Shown one piece after another: positions 9,721 through 17,979 of a DNA stretch of 64,000 nt (its first letter is position 1; each line of letters starts with the position of its first letter). The DNA comes from Caprella mutica (lineage: Eukaryota > Arthropoda > Malacostraca > Amphipoda > Caprellidae), in contig CANNZV010005055.1 in the NCBI GenBank assembly GCA_947561585.1, positions 26,007 to 90,006 of the forward strand, in the 5' to 3' direction. The translations under genes and the position numbers were made by a program. The notes under the pieces are model-generated. The model was given only the letters and a program-made list of their open reading frames with translations. It was not told where the DNA came from and ran no database searches.

Positions 9721-10103
9721 CGCTGGCCATGGTGGCTGTGCTGGTGCCTGAATACGATGCTGGTATCGCCTTTTTCGTGAACAAACTTGGATTTGAATTG
9801 CGCGAAGACACCGATCTGGGCGATGGCAAACGTTGGGTACGGGTGGCCCCAAAAGGCGCGCAAACTCAGTTTCTGCTCGCCCGTGCCGTTGGAGATCAAC
9901 GCGCGCATATAGGCCAACAAGGCGGCGGGCGCGTTTGGCTGTTTCTGCAAACTGATGATTTTGCGCGTGACCACGCCCGTTTTGCCGCCAACGGCGTGAC
10001 CTTCGAAGAAGCCCCGCGCCATGAACCATATGGCACTGTCGCGGTCTTTTGCGATCCGTTCGGCAATCGCTGGGACTTAATCGAATTCGCCGACACGACG
10101 TGA
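9717..10103 (+). CDS. VOC (glyoxalase/bleomycin-resistance fold) family protein
   Basis: The 128-residue product has the two beta-alpha-beta-beta-beta modules of the vicinal oxygen chelate fold. LGFELREDTDLG lies near the start and the terminal EPYGTVAVFCDPFGNRWDLIEF carries the usual metal-ligand glutamate. Such proteins are lactoylglutathione lyases, dioxygenases or isomerases; the sequence does not say which. The ATG at 9717 is preferred because it forms an ATGA overlap with the rhodanese stop. The gene also overlaps the next one (TGATG at 10101-10105), so rhodanese, VOC and phosphoesterase form a tight three-gene operon. Confidence 0.82.
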   Translation: MTLAMVAVLVPEYDAGIAFFVNKLGFELREDTDLGDGKRWVRVAPKGAQTQFLLARAVGDQRAHIGQQGGGRVWLFLQTDDFARDHARFAANGVTFEEAPRHEPYGTVAVFCDPFGNRWDLIEFADTT

Positions 10104-10930
10104 TGACAACAATGCGCGCCAAGATCCTGATCCTGACCGATCTGCACATCACCGAACCGGGCAGCCAAATCATTGGACTTGACCCCGGCGAACGGTTTCG
10201 CGTGGCGCTGGATCATGCGTTGCAGGCCCATCCTGATGCCCGAGGTGTCGTGCTGCTGGGGGACCTGACACATCACGGGCAGCCGGCCCAATATGCGCGG
10301 CTTGCTGCCCTGTTGGCGGACAGCACTTTGCCGGTGTGGGCCACAATCGGGAACCATGACGATCCAACGGCTTTTGCCGCAGCCTTTCCCGATCAATTGA
10401 TGGCAAATAACTTTGCCTGCCATGCGTTTGAAGCTTGTGGCACGCGGGTGATCATTCTGGACACCCATGATCGTCACGGCCATGCGCCACGTCATGGTGG
10501 CTGGCTGTGTGGCGACCGGTTGGCGTGGCTGGACCAGCAACTGGCCACAGCCACCGGCCCTGTGCTGCTGGCGTGCCATCACCCGCCTTTTGACACGGGC
10601 TTTCCCGGAATGGATGCCATCCGGCTGGCCAATGGCGCCACGTTGTTGGACCGGCTTGTGGCCCACCCTGCCCCTGTACACATGGTCTGTGGCCACGTGC
10701 ATCGCACCATTTCGGGCAGCGTCCGGGGGATCGGCTTTACGGTTCTCAAAAGCCCGTGCCACCAGATGCCCATGGATCTGGACAGTCCCGATTCCGCATT
10801 GTCCATTGATGAACCGGGCGCCTATGGCATCGCATTGCTGCAGGCTGATGGTGTGATCGTGCATAGCGAAGACGTCGGTCTGCCTTCTTGTGTCGCCCGC
10901 GATGAACATTCCACCGCGATCACGAAATAA
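10103..10930 (+). CDS. Metallophosphoesterase, CpdA-like class III cyclic-nucleotide phosphodiesterase
   Basis: This 275-residue calcineurin-like phosphoesterase contains all five family blocks in order: TDLHIT (residue ~12), GDLTHHG (~54), GNHDD (~83), CHHPPFD (~160) and GHVHRT (~200). These supply the Asp, His and Asn ligands of a dinuclear metal centre. The arrangement matches CpdA-type 3',5'-cAMP phosphodiesterases, although related enzymes hydrolyse other phosphodiesters. It is the last gene of the rhodanese-VOC operon. Two start codons are close together (MTTMRAK); the first is used because it overlaps the VOC stop. Confidence 0.82.
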   Translation: MTTMRAKILILTDLHITEPGSQIIGLDPGERFRVALDHALQAHPDARGVVLLGDLTHHGQPAQYARLAALLADSTLPVWATIGNHDDPTAFAAAFPDQLMANNFACHAFEACGTRVIILDTHDRHGHAPRHGGWLCGDRLAWLDQQLATATGPVLLACHHPPFDTGFPGMDAIRLANGATLLDRLVAHPAPVHMVCGHVHRTISGSVRGIGFTVLKSPCHQMPMDLDSPDSALSIDEPGAYGIALLQADGVIVHSEDVGLPSCVARDEHSTAITK

Positions 10931-10955
10931 CCATCCAATTAGTTCACTTTTCCTC

Positions 10956-10984
10956 TTGCACCCTTGGGCTGGTGGGGCTAAATC
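10956..10984 (+). promoter_or_regulatory. Candidate sigma70 promoter for tRNA-Gly genes
   Basis: TTGCAC (10956-10961), a 17-base spacer and TAAATC (10979-10984) lie just upstream of the first tRNA-Gly, placing a start site near 10991, about 14 bases before the mature 5' end. Predicted from spacing and consensus only. Confidence 0.5.
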
Positions 10985-11004
10985 CGCCCTCACCATTTGG
11001 CAGC

Positions 11005-11079
11005 GCGGGCGTAGCTCAGGGGTAGAGCATAACCTTGCCAAGGTTAGGGTCGGGCGTTCGAATCGCCTCGCCCGCTCCA
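11005..11079 (+). tRNA. tRNA-Gly(GCC), copy 1
   Basis: The sequence folds as a standard tRNA: 7-bp acceptor stem GCGGGCG/CGCCCGC, D-arm from GCTC, anticodon loop with GCC, T-loop TTCGAAT, and an encoded CCA at 11077-11079. It reads glycine codons GGC and GGU. Confidence 0.97.
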
Positions 11080-11098
11080 AATGGCCGATTGATGGTAT

Positions 11099-11173
11099 GC
11101 GGGCGTAGCTCAGGGGTAGAGCATAACCTTGCCAAGGTTAGGGTCGGGCGTTCGAATCGCCTCGCCCGCTCCA
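11099..11173 (+). tRNA. tRNA-Gly(GCC), copy 2
   Basis: The 75 bases are identical to copy 1, including the encoded CCA, and start 19 bases after it. The two genes are probably cotranscribed from the promoter upstream of copy 1. The perfect identity suggests a recent tandem duplication or ongoing gene conversion. Confidence 0.97.
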
Positions 11174-11278
11174 TCAAACACAGTCACTTCGTCGGGTCAG
11201 TCGCGTCACTCTTGGGCGTTGGTCACATCGCGTGTACACGGTTGTCACATCTGTTTTGTCGACCGGGAGGCGCGCGCC

Positions 11279-13156
11279 ATGACAGCCGAATTTATGTTGA
11301 TCACCTTTATTCTGTTTCTGGCGGGCGCAATTGCCGTTCCGATAGCAACGCGGCTGGGGCTGGGATCGGTTCTGGGATACCTGCTGGCGGGCATTGCAAT
11401 CAGCCCTATCCTGCACGCCGTGGGCGCCGATGTGATCGCACTGCAGCACTTTGCCGAATTCGGTGTCGTGATGATGCTGTTCCTGATCGGTTTGGAAATG
11501 AACCCGCGTGAACTGTGGGACATGCGTCACAAGATCTTTGTGCTGGGTGGGCTGCAAATTGGTGTCACGACCTTTGCTGTCATGGCCATTGCGATGGGTC
11601 TGGGGCAGCCTTGGTCGGTCAGCTTGGCAATCGGACTGGTCGTTGCCCTGTCTTCGACCGCGATTGTCAATCAGACGCTCAAGGAAAAAGGACTGTCACG
11701 CACACAGGGCGGCCAGTCGAGCTTTGCTGTTTTGCTGGCGCAGGATATCGCCGTCATCCCGATGCTGGCGCTGGTTCCGTTGTTGGCAATGCCTGAGCTT
11801 CTGGATGCATTGTCGCATGGTTCGGATCATGGTGACGGGCACGACACTGGACTGCACCTGTCATTGGTCGACGGGCTGTCGGGGTGGCAAACTGCGCTGG
11901 TCACTGTGGCCGCTATCGCTGGTGTTGTCGTGATAGGTCAGTATCTCGTCACGCCGCTGTTTCGCTTTGTCGCCCGTGCTCAATTGCGCGAATTGTTCGT
12001 AGGCACCGCCTTGATGGTCGTTCTGGGCATCGCGCTTTTGATGACCATGGTCGGCCTTTCGCCTGCGCTTGGCACATTTTTGGCGGGCGTGGTTCTGGCG
12101 GGCAGCGACTATCGTCACGAACTGGAAAGCGACATTGACCCATTCCGCGGATTGTTCTTGGGCGTGTTCTTTATCACTGTGGGCGCAGGCATCGATTTTG
12201 AATTGCTTGCCAACAGCCTGAGCACAGTGATTGGACTGACGCTTGGCTTGATTGCGCTTAAAGCGCTGATCCTTTTCGGGCTGGCCCGACTGTTCAAACT
12301 CCAAGGAGCCGACCAATGGTTGTTTGCTCTTGGCCTTGCCCAAGCCGGGGAATTTGGGTTTGTACTGCTGTCATTCACCGTCGCAAATGGCGTCATTCCA
12401 AGTGATGTGTCTGATATTTTGCTTTTGGTCGTAGCTCTGTCCATGCTGCTGACCCCGGCGCTGTTCATCGTTTATGACCGGGTCATCGTGCCGCGCTACA
12501 TCACCGATCAAGACCAAGACGCCGATGACATCGACGAACAGTCCAATGTTTTGATCGCTGGCCACGGCCGCGTCGGGGGCATCATCAATCGCGCGATGCG
12601 TGGCGCAGGCTATGCAACCACCGTCGTGGATTACAGCAACGATCAACTGGCCATGCTTAGAAAGTTTGGCCTAAAGGCCTATTTTGGGGATGCCACCCGC
12701 CAAGACCTGCTACAAGCAGCCGGTATTGGCGAAGCAAAAGTGTTTGTCATTGCGATCGACGGCAAAGACGAGATCACGGAACTGGCCCGATACGTTTGCG
12801 AAACCTTCCCGGACGTTCACGTGATCGCGCGCGCCTATGACAGAAACCACGTCTACGATCTGTGGTCGGTTGGGTGCCGGGACATCATTCGTGAAACGTA
12901 CGACAGTTCGGTCCGGATGAGCCGCTCGGTCTTTGAAGCATTGGGTTACAGCCGGACGCAGGCCGATAAAATGATGCGCGAATTCGAAGAACAGGATCGT
13001 TCCGTCATGATCGATGTCGCTGAATTGCATGATTTCAACGTGCCGATTGCCGAAAACGAAGCCGTCTTGGCGAAGTTCAAGGAAATGAACGATGTCTGGG
13101 AATCGCAATTGCGCGGCCGGATGAACGCCGCCAAAGAAGACCCCGATCAAGGCTGA
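11279..13156 (+). CDS. Kef-type monovalent cation:proton antiporter (CPA2 family)
   Basis: The 625-residue inner-membrane protein has about twelve transmembrane helices of the sodium/hydrogen exchanger fold (residues ~5-400), including VVALSSTAIVNQTL and VLLAQDIAVIPML. A cytoplasmic RCK/TrkA-N domain follows (residues ~420-540) with the nucleotide-binding GHGRVG motif and FGDATRQDLL. This architecture matches KefB/KefC potassium efflux or related antiporters. A C-terminal charged tail follows. The ATG at 11279 follows a GGGAGG ribosome-binding site; the frame is open further upstream, but only across the second tRNA gene. No ancillary KefF/KefG-like gene is adjacent. Confidence 0.9.
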   Translation: MTAEFMLITFILFLAGAIAVPIATRLGLGSVLGYLLAGIAISPILHAVGADVIALQHFAEFGVVMMLFLIGLEMNPRELWDMRHKIFVLGGLQIGVTTFAVMAIAMGLGQPWSVSLAIGLVVALSSTAIVNQTLKEKGLSRTQGGQSSFAVLLAQDIAVIPMLALVPLLAMPELLDALSHGSDHGDGHDTGLHLSLVDGLSGWQTALVTVAAIAGVVVIGQYLVTPLFRFVARAQLRELFVGTALMVVLGIALLMTMVGLSPALGTFLAGVVLAGSDYRHELESDIDPFRGLFLGVFFITVGAGIDFELLANSLSTVIGLTLGLIALKALILFGLARLFKLQGADQWLFALGLAQAGEFGFVLLSFTVANGVIPSDVSDILLLVVALSMLLTPALFIVYDRVIVPRYITDQDQDADDIDEQSNVLIAGHGRVGGIINRAMRGAGYATTVVDYSNDQLAMLRKFGLKAYFGDATRQDLLQAAGIGEAKVFVIAIDGKDEITELARYVCETFPDVHVIARAYDRNHVYDLWSVGCRDIIRETYDSSVRMSRSVFEALGYSRTQADKMMREFEEQDRSVMIDVAELHDFNVPIAENEAVLAKFKEMNDVWESQLRGRMNAAKEDPDQG

Positions 13157-13267
13157 GGCACACGCCGACCATGCCGACCTGCAACGTCTTTGCGGTTTTG
13201 CGCGCAGTCGGGCTTGGCGGCGTGAATGCCCCCGCCTATAAGGCGCCAGACGCCCAAGGAGTTTTTC

Positions 13268-13855
13268 ATGCGCACTGCAAAGATCATTCGCGAAACGGCG
13301 GAAACGGCAATCGCGGTCGAGATCAATCTCGACGGCACCGGAACCTACGACAACCAGACCGGCGTTGGCTTTTTTGACCACATGCTGGACCAGCTGTCGC
13401 GCCATTCGCTGATTGATATGACAATCCGCGCCAAGGGCGATTACCACATCGACGATCACCACACGGTCGAAGACACGGGCATCGCTTTGGGGCAGGCCTT
13501 GGTTCAGGCGTTGGGCGACAAACGCGGCATCCGGCGCTATGGTGCATGCTTGCTGCCGATGGATGACGCGCAGGTGCGCGCGGCACTGGATTTGTCGGCG
13601 CGGCCGTTCCTGATTTGGAACGTCGATCTGCCGTCACCCAAAATTGGCACCTTTGATACCGAACTTGTGCGTGAATTCTTTCAGGCGCTCAGCACACACG
13701 GCGGTATCACGCTGCACGTCGACCAGTTGCACGGGATCAACAGCCACCACATCACCGAAGCGGCGTTCAAAGCGGTGGCCCGCGCCCTGCGCGAGGCGGT
13801 CGAAGCGGACCCGCGCAAATCCGATGCGATCCCGTCGACCAAAGGGGCGCTCTGA
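13268..13855 (+). CDS. hisB: Imidazoleglycerol-phosphate dehydratase
   Basis: The 195-residue monofunctional dehydratase catalyses the sixth step of histidine synthesis (imidazole glycerol phosphate to imidazole acetol phosphate). The two metal-binding signatures are present: [10 protein letters not shown] near residue 63 and [11 protein letters not shown] near residue 159. [12 protein letters not shown] lies near residue 37. There is no N-terminal phosphatase domain, so it is the short form usual in alphaproteobacteria. It begins the his gene group and is followed by hisH about 100 bases on, with a hairpin repeat between. Confidence 0.97.
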   Translation: MRTAKIIRETAETAIAVEINLDGTGTYDNQTGVGFFDHMLDQLSRHSLIDMTIRAKGDYHIDDHHTVEDTGIALGQALVQALGDKRGIRRYGACLLPMDDAQVRAALDLSARPFLIWNVDLPSPKIGTFDTELVREFFQALSTHGGITLHVDQLHGINSHHITEAAFKAVARALREAVEADPRKSDAIPSTKGAL

Positions 13856-13870
13856 GCGGACACTGCCGGA

Positions 13871-13920
13871 GCGAGGGGCCAGCCCCTCGCACTCCCCGGG
13901 ATATTTCTGGCAATTGGAAA
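13871..13920. repeat. Rhodobacterales-type intergenic hairpin repeat
   Basis: A nine-base perfect inverted repeat with a two-base loop (GCGAGGGGC CA GCCCCTCGC, 13871-13890) is followed by ACTCCCCGGGATATTTCTGG. A related CCCGGAGGTATTTTT tail follows another GC-rich stretch at 33292-33370. Such hairpin-plus-ATTT units are, as I recall, common between genes in this family. The role is unknown; here it sits between hisB and hisH and might stabilise or end transcripts. Confidence 0.5.
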
Positions 13921-13953
13921 CAGGGCGCGCGCCCTTGAGACATGAGGGACGCC

Positions 13954-14589
13954 ATGCTGACGGCCATTATTGATTATGAAAGCGGCAATCTGCATTCTGC
14001 TGAGAAAGCGTTTCAGAAAATGGCGCTAGAGCACGACGCAGGTGAAGTCGTTGTCACGTCGGATGCCGATGTTGTGGCGCGCGCGGATCGACTGGTTTTG
14101 CCCGGTGATGGCGCATTCCCGTCCTGCGCCGAGGCGCTGCGGTCCTCGGGGTGCTTTGATGCGATGGTCGAAGCGGTCGAACACAAAGGCCGCCCCTTTC
14201 TGGGCATCTGCGTCGGGATGCAACTGATGGCCCGTGAAGGGCTGGAATATACCCGGACCGAAGGGCTGGGCTGGATCGACGGTACTGTGAAGCGCATTGA
14301 GCCTTCGGACCCAACGTTAAAAGTGCCGCACATGGGTTGGAACGATCTGGTGATGGACACGAAGCATCCTGTTATGGACGGTCTAGCGGCCGGTGATCAC
14401 GCGTATTTCGTGCATTCCTACCAAATGGAGGTCGCCGCCCCGACCCAGCGTCTGGCGCATGTGGACTATGGCGGCGATGTCACTGCCATTGTGGCGCGCG
14501 ACGCCATGATTGGCTTTCAGTTCCACCCTGAGAAAAGCGCTGACACCGGGTTGCGTATGATCGCCAACTTTTTGAAATGGCGGCCGTGA
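13954..14589 (+). CDS. hisH: Imidazole glycerol phosphate synthase, glutaminase subunit
   Basis: This 211-residue class I glutamine amidotransferase supplies ammonia to HisF. The nucleophile cysteine is in FLGICVGMQLM (near residue 85) and the catalytic His-Glu pair in FQFHPEKS near residue 190. The ATG at 13954 is preferred over one four codons upstream because GAGGG sits just before it and the protein then begins LTAIIDYESGN as usual. The hisF gene lies 5 kb downstream, beyond hisA and an accessory islet. Confidence 0.96.
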   Translation: MLTAIIDYESGNLHSAEKAFQKMALEHDAGEVVVTSDADVVARADRLVLPGDGAFPSCAEALRSSGCFDAMVEAVEHKGRPFLGICVGMQLMAREGLEYTRTEGLGWIDGTVKRIEPSDPTLKVPHMGWNDLVMDTKHPVMDGLAAGDHAYFVHSYQMEVAAPTQRLAHVDYGGDVTAIVARDAMIGFQFHPEKSADTGLRMIANFLKWRP

Positions 14590-15251
14590 GCCCCCGCGCC
14601 GTCTTAAGTTGGTCGTCTGGCAAGGATTGCGCCCATGCGCTTCATGTCTGCCAGCGCGACGGGGGTGCACAGATCGAAGCGCTGCTGACAACGGTGAACG
14701 AAGAGTTCAACCGCGTGGCGATGCATGGCACGCGCCGGGCCTTGCTGCAGGCACAGGCAGATGCGGCAGGTTTGCCATTGATCGAAGTTGCCCTGCCCTG
14801 GCCCTGTTCGAACGCGGATTATGAAGCCCGGATGGAACGCGCTGTGGCGCAGATCACCGCGCGCGGCATCACCCATATGGTTTTTGGAGATTTATTTTTG
14901 GAAGACGTACGCGCCTACCGTGAGGAAAAGCTGAAAGGCACCGGGATTACGCCGCTCTTTCCGCTTTGGAACCATCCGACTGACCACTTGGTCGACGACA
15001 TGTTGGACAGCGGATTGCGTGCCCGGATCGTAACCTGCGACCCGTCCCGCCTGCCCGAAAGCTTCGCTGGCCGCGAATGGACCCGCGAATTGGTAGCTGA
15101 ATTACCCGCCGGTGTGGATCCCTGCGGCGAAAACGGCGAATTTCATACCGTTGTCACCGCAAGCCCGGCGTTTCGTGCACCAATCCTCCACAAGGTCGGC
15201 GAGCGGGTGATCCGCGACGGCTTTGCCTACGCAGATGTCATCCCGCTCTGA
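14577..15251 (+). CDS. PP-loop ATPase, diphthine-ammonia-ligase-like (adenine nucleotide alpha hydrolase superfamily)
   Basis: The 224-residue product has the PP-loop motif SWSSGKD at its N-terminus, followed by the family's EVALPWPCSNADYEA and GDLFLEDVRAYREEKL segments. This fits the Dph6/MJ0570 branch of N-type ATP pyrophosphatases. Bacteria lack diphthamide, so the true substrate is unknown; ATP-dependent amidation or thiolation is plausible. The ORF start overlaps hisH by 13 bases; a GTG at 14586 would give a 4-base overlap instead and may be the real start. Confidence 0.78.
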   Translation: MAAVSPRAVLSWSSGKDCAHALHVCQRDGGAQIEALLTTVNEEFNRVAMHGTRRALLQAQADAAGLPLIEVALPWPCSNADYEARMERAVAQITARGITHMVFGDLFLEDVRAYREEKLKGTGITPLFPLWNHPTDHLVDDMLDSGLRARIVTCDPSRLPESFAGREWTRELVAELPAGVDPCGENGEFHTVVTASPAFRAPILHKVGERVIRDGFAYADVIPL

Positions 15252-15267
15252 CCTTGGACGCCTCAGT

Positions 15268-15648
15268 TTACTTGACGCGTGACCAGCTTTGTTTTTTGCA
15301 GATCGGCCCAACGCAGCCCGAAACCTTCAGGTTGTTACCCGACAAAGCCATTTTTGAGCTGAACACCTTGCCCGTGGACGGCTGCCAGATTTTGCCTTTG
15401 CGATAGTTGCCATTGCCCGCTGGGGTCATGTCCCAGACAAGGCGCTTGCCGAGATTCGCCGACTTGTATTCGCCACTGGAATTGAACGTCCGGCTGATTA
15501 CACCACAAAGCTTGGCACCGCATGGTGCGATCGTGACATGGGCATAGGCGCCGTCGTCTACTTCGGTCTTCCAGACCCCTGCGACCGGATCTGCCGAAGC
15601 CGCGCCTGCCGCCAGCACCAGAAGTGCCGCTATTACACTACGTTTCAT
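15268..15648 (-). CDS. Secreted DUF2147 protein
   Basis: The 126-residue protein begins with a signal peptide (charged MKR, hydrophobic stretch, cleavage after ASA near residue 19). The DUF2147 domain follows with VAGVWKTEVDDG, an APCGAKLCG pair of cysteines and a C-terminal VSGCVGPICKKQ pair, so two disulfides are likely in the periplasm. Function is unknown for the family. It points against the his genes and sits between the PP-loop ATPase and hisA, so it probably has its own promoter. Confidence 0.88.
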   Translation of the reverse strand: MKRSVIAALLVLAAGAASADPVAGVWKTEVDDGAYAHVTIAPCGAKLCGVISRTFNSSGEYKSANLGKRLVWDMTPAGNGNYRKGKIWQPSTGKVFSSKMALSGNNLKVSGCVGPICKKQSWSRVK

Positions 15649-15779
15649 CTTGTCCTCCCTGATCTCCTGACCTACCTTTCATGCTACGTAAGGCTTCGAT
15701 CAAGTCTGACGTGAGGTTCACTTGCATCTGCCGTGGCGTAAGACTATGGGGCTGCAACGCATATCAAGGGCAGTAACCA

Positions 15780-16502
15780 ATGATCCTTTACCCGGCAATT
15801 GATCTTAAGGATGGCAAGGCCGTGCGCCTTTTGCGCGGCGACATGGACAAGGCCACCGTTTTCAATGACGACCCCGCCGCACAGGCGTTGGAATTCGTGG
15901 CGAATGGCTGCGAATGGCTGCATCTTGTGGACCTGAACGGCGCCTTTGCAGGTGAACCCGTGAACGGCGGTGCCGTCGAAGCGATCTTGTCGCAAACGCA
16001 AACGCCCGCCCAATTGGGTGGCGGCATCCGCGATATGGCAACAATCGAGATGTGGCTGTCCAAAGGGTTGGCCCGCGTGATTCTAGGCACCGTCGCAGTT
16101 GAAAACCCCGATCTGGTGCGCGAAGCGGCCCGCACTTTCCCCGGCAAGGTCGCAGTGGGCATCGATGCCAAAGACGGTCGCGTGGCGACCAAAGGTTGGG
16201 CCACGGTTACGGATGTGGACGCGGTTGACCTTGCCAAATCTTATGAAGATGCAGGCGTTGCCGCGATCATCTACACCGACATCAACCGCGACGGCGCAAT
16301 GCAGGGACCGAACGTCGCTGCAACGGCGGCTCTTGCGCGGTCGGTACAGATTCCGGTGATTGCGTCGGGGGGCGTGTCTTCGCTCAAGGACCTTGTTACC
16401 TTGCGCGACTGCGGTGCACCGCTGAACGGGGCCATTTCGGGGCGTGCGCTGTATGATGGCAAACTGGACCTAAAGAAAGCCATCGAAGCACTGCGTAAGT
16501 AA
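15780..16502 (+). CDS. hisA: ProFAR isomerase
   Basis: This 240-residue (beta/alpha)8 barrel catalyses the Amadori rearrangement of ProFAR to PRFAR in histidine synthesis. The two half-barrel signatures are [15 protein letters not shown] at the N-terminus (catalytic Asp) and [14 protein letters not shown] near residue 163 (second Asp). Phosphate-binding GGGIRD and ASGGVSS are also present. Its usual partner hisF is displaced 3.1 kb downstream by an accessory islet. Confidence 0.97.
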   Translation: MILYPAIDLKDGKAVRLLRGDMDKATVFNDDPAAQALEFVANGCEWLHLVDLNGAFAGEPVNGGAVEAILSQTQTPAQLGGGIRDMATIEMWLSKGLARVILGTVAVENPDLVREAARTFPGKVAVGIDAKDGRVATKGWATVTDVDAVDLAKSYEDAGVAAIIYTDINRDGAMQGPNVAATAALARSVQIPVIASGGVSSLKDLVTLRDCGAPLNGAISGRALYDGKLDLKKAIEALRK

Positions 16503-16581
16503 CCCGCGTTCGCGACAATCTGGCCTCTGTTCGGTGGCATGCTTTTCTGTTGATCTTCCTTTGTTTCTAACGAGGTCGATC

Positions 16582-17030
16582 ATGTCCAGCATTGTCAAAG
16601 CAGCCCTGCCCGCACACGCGCATTTGTGGACGCATTTCCGTCAAGGCGACTTCATCGACGGCTTATGCCCACACATTCGGATTTGTCTCCGCGGCAGGCC
16701 CTGGAACGTGGGCTGTCTATGCCATGGTGGGCCGACAAACTGCTTGGTCTGCGAAACATGATCGTGCGTCCCTTTGGCTTGAAAACAGAAATCAGCGATG
16801 CTTCTGACAGCGGCGGAATTTTTCCCATAACTCACGAATCCGAATGTGAGGTCATCGTGGGAACCAACGACAGGCACCTTGATTTCCGTATTTCCGTTCT
16901 CCGGCATGATGGAAAAATCCACATGGCCACGTGGGTTCACCCGCATAACCTTGCGGGCAAAGCCTATCTGAAAGTGGTCATGCCATTCCACGTCCTGATA
17001 ACCAGAAACGCGGTCCGCAACATGGTGTGA
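16582..17030 (+). CDS. DUF2867 family protein with two frameshifts
   Basis: Three overlapping frames together give one DUF2867-type protein of about 149 residues. MSSIVKAALPAHAHLW reads from 16582, the coding sense moves one frame at the TT of 16663-16664 and again at the TT of 16676-16677, and then SDLSPRQALERG runs to the stop at 17030. The C-terminal part (TNDRHLDFRISVLRHDGK, WVHPHNLAGKAYL) is characteristic. Removing one T at each site restores a continuous frame, so these are probably sequencing errors. The family has no assigned function. It is the first gene of the islet between hisA and hisF. Confidence 0.72.
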
Positions 17031-17036
17031 CCCGCC

Positions 17037-17794
17037 TCAGATTGATCCTGCTCAACCATATAGTTGTTTGCAGAGCACATGGCCGCGTCTTCGGAGCACA
17101 GGAAAATTGCCATCCGCGCCACGTAAACCGGGTCAATCAAGTCGGGAAGACATTGGTTCTGGCGCTGCGCCTCCAACGCTTCCGGGGTCACCCACAGCTC
17201 TTTTTGCCGGTCTGTCATGATCCACCCCGGAACCACAGTGTTGACCCGAATGCGATGCCCGCCCAAATCACGCGCCATGGTCCGCGTCAGGCCATGCACA
17301 GCCGCTTTGGCCGTGGTGTAGGCCGGAAAGCCGCCGCCTGCTTCCCACCAGCTGTTCGACCCCATGTTGACGATCGCGCCGCCGCCCATCTCGATCATAT
17401 CAGGCGCGCAGGCCTGAATGGCAAAGAACATGTGTCGCAGGTTGGTCGCCTGCCGTTCATCCCAATACTCGGGCGTCACATCGCGCCAATCGTGGCGATC
17501 ATCCCGCGCTGCGTTGTTAACCAGTGCATAGGCAGGACCGAGTTTGCCCTTCAGCTCTTTCAGCGCACCGCGCAACGCGTCGATGTCACGCAGGTCTGCA
17601 TGGGCCCAGGCTACGGCCTCTCCCAACTCGGCCACAAGCGCTTCGGACGCAGCCGGATCGAAATCGACAAACCCAACCTTGGCCCCCGTGGCCACAAAGC
17701 CACGAACCATCTCGGCCCCGATGCCCGAGGCCCCGCCGGTGACAAACACGGTCTTGCCCTGCAAGCTCGGGAATGTTGCGAATTGCGCGCTCAT
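17037..17794 (-). CDS. Short-chain dehydrogenase/reductase, frameshift near the C-terminus
   Basis: The product of about 252 residues is a classical SDR. It has the NAD(P)-binding TGGASGIG near residue 19, NNAA near residue 90, a catalytic Ser in NMGSNSWW and a YTTAK motif (Tyr and Lys), then the PGWIMTDRQ loop. Closest types are gluconate- or sugar-dehydrogenase-like SDRs, substrate unknown. The C-terminal SEDAAMCSANNYMVE should end a few residues on. One missing base around 17051-17052 (plus-strand C run) shifts the frame and adds an unrelated tail as far as 16964. The coordinates give the expected stop. The gene converges on the DUF2867 gene. Confidence 0.85.
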
Positions 17795-17979
17795 ATCAAT
17801 CCTCACTATGTTTGCGCACACAGCACCACGGCCCACGTCCCCGCGCAACCCCTGTCTTTGGGGCGCGCAAGTATCTACGAACCACATATCCATGGCCCGG
17901 TTACCCCACAACCTATGCAATTTTCTATTTCGTCGACCACATCTCACCCGAACCGAAAAAACTCAAGCATGGGACTTTA

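Noticed and set aside
9319..10930. Sulfur-oxidation role for the rhodanese operon
   Set aside because: Only the rhodanese domain hints at sulfur; the coupled VOC and phosphoesterase genes do not, and the sox cluster is 40 kb away.
11005..11173. Tandem tRNA-Gly as attachment-site duplication of an integrated element
   Set aside because: The copies are complete genes only 19 bases apart with no integrase or cargo between them.
11129..11278. N-terminal extension of the Kef-type antiporter
   Set aside because: The open frame runs through the second tRNA-Gly gene; the ATG at 11279 has a proper ribosome-binding site and starts the first membrane helix.
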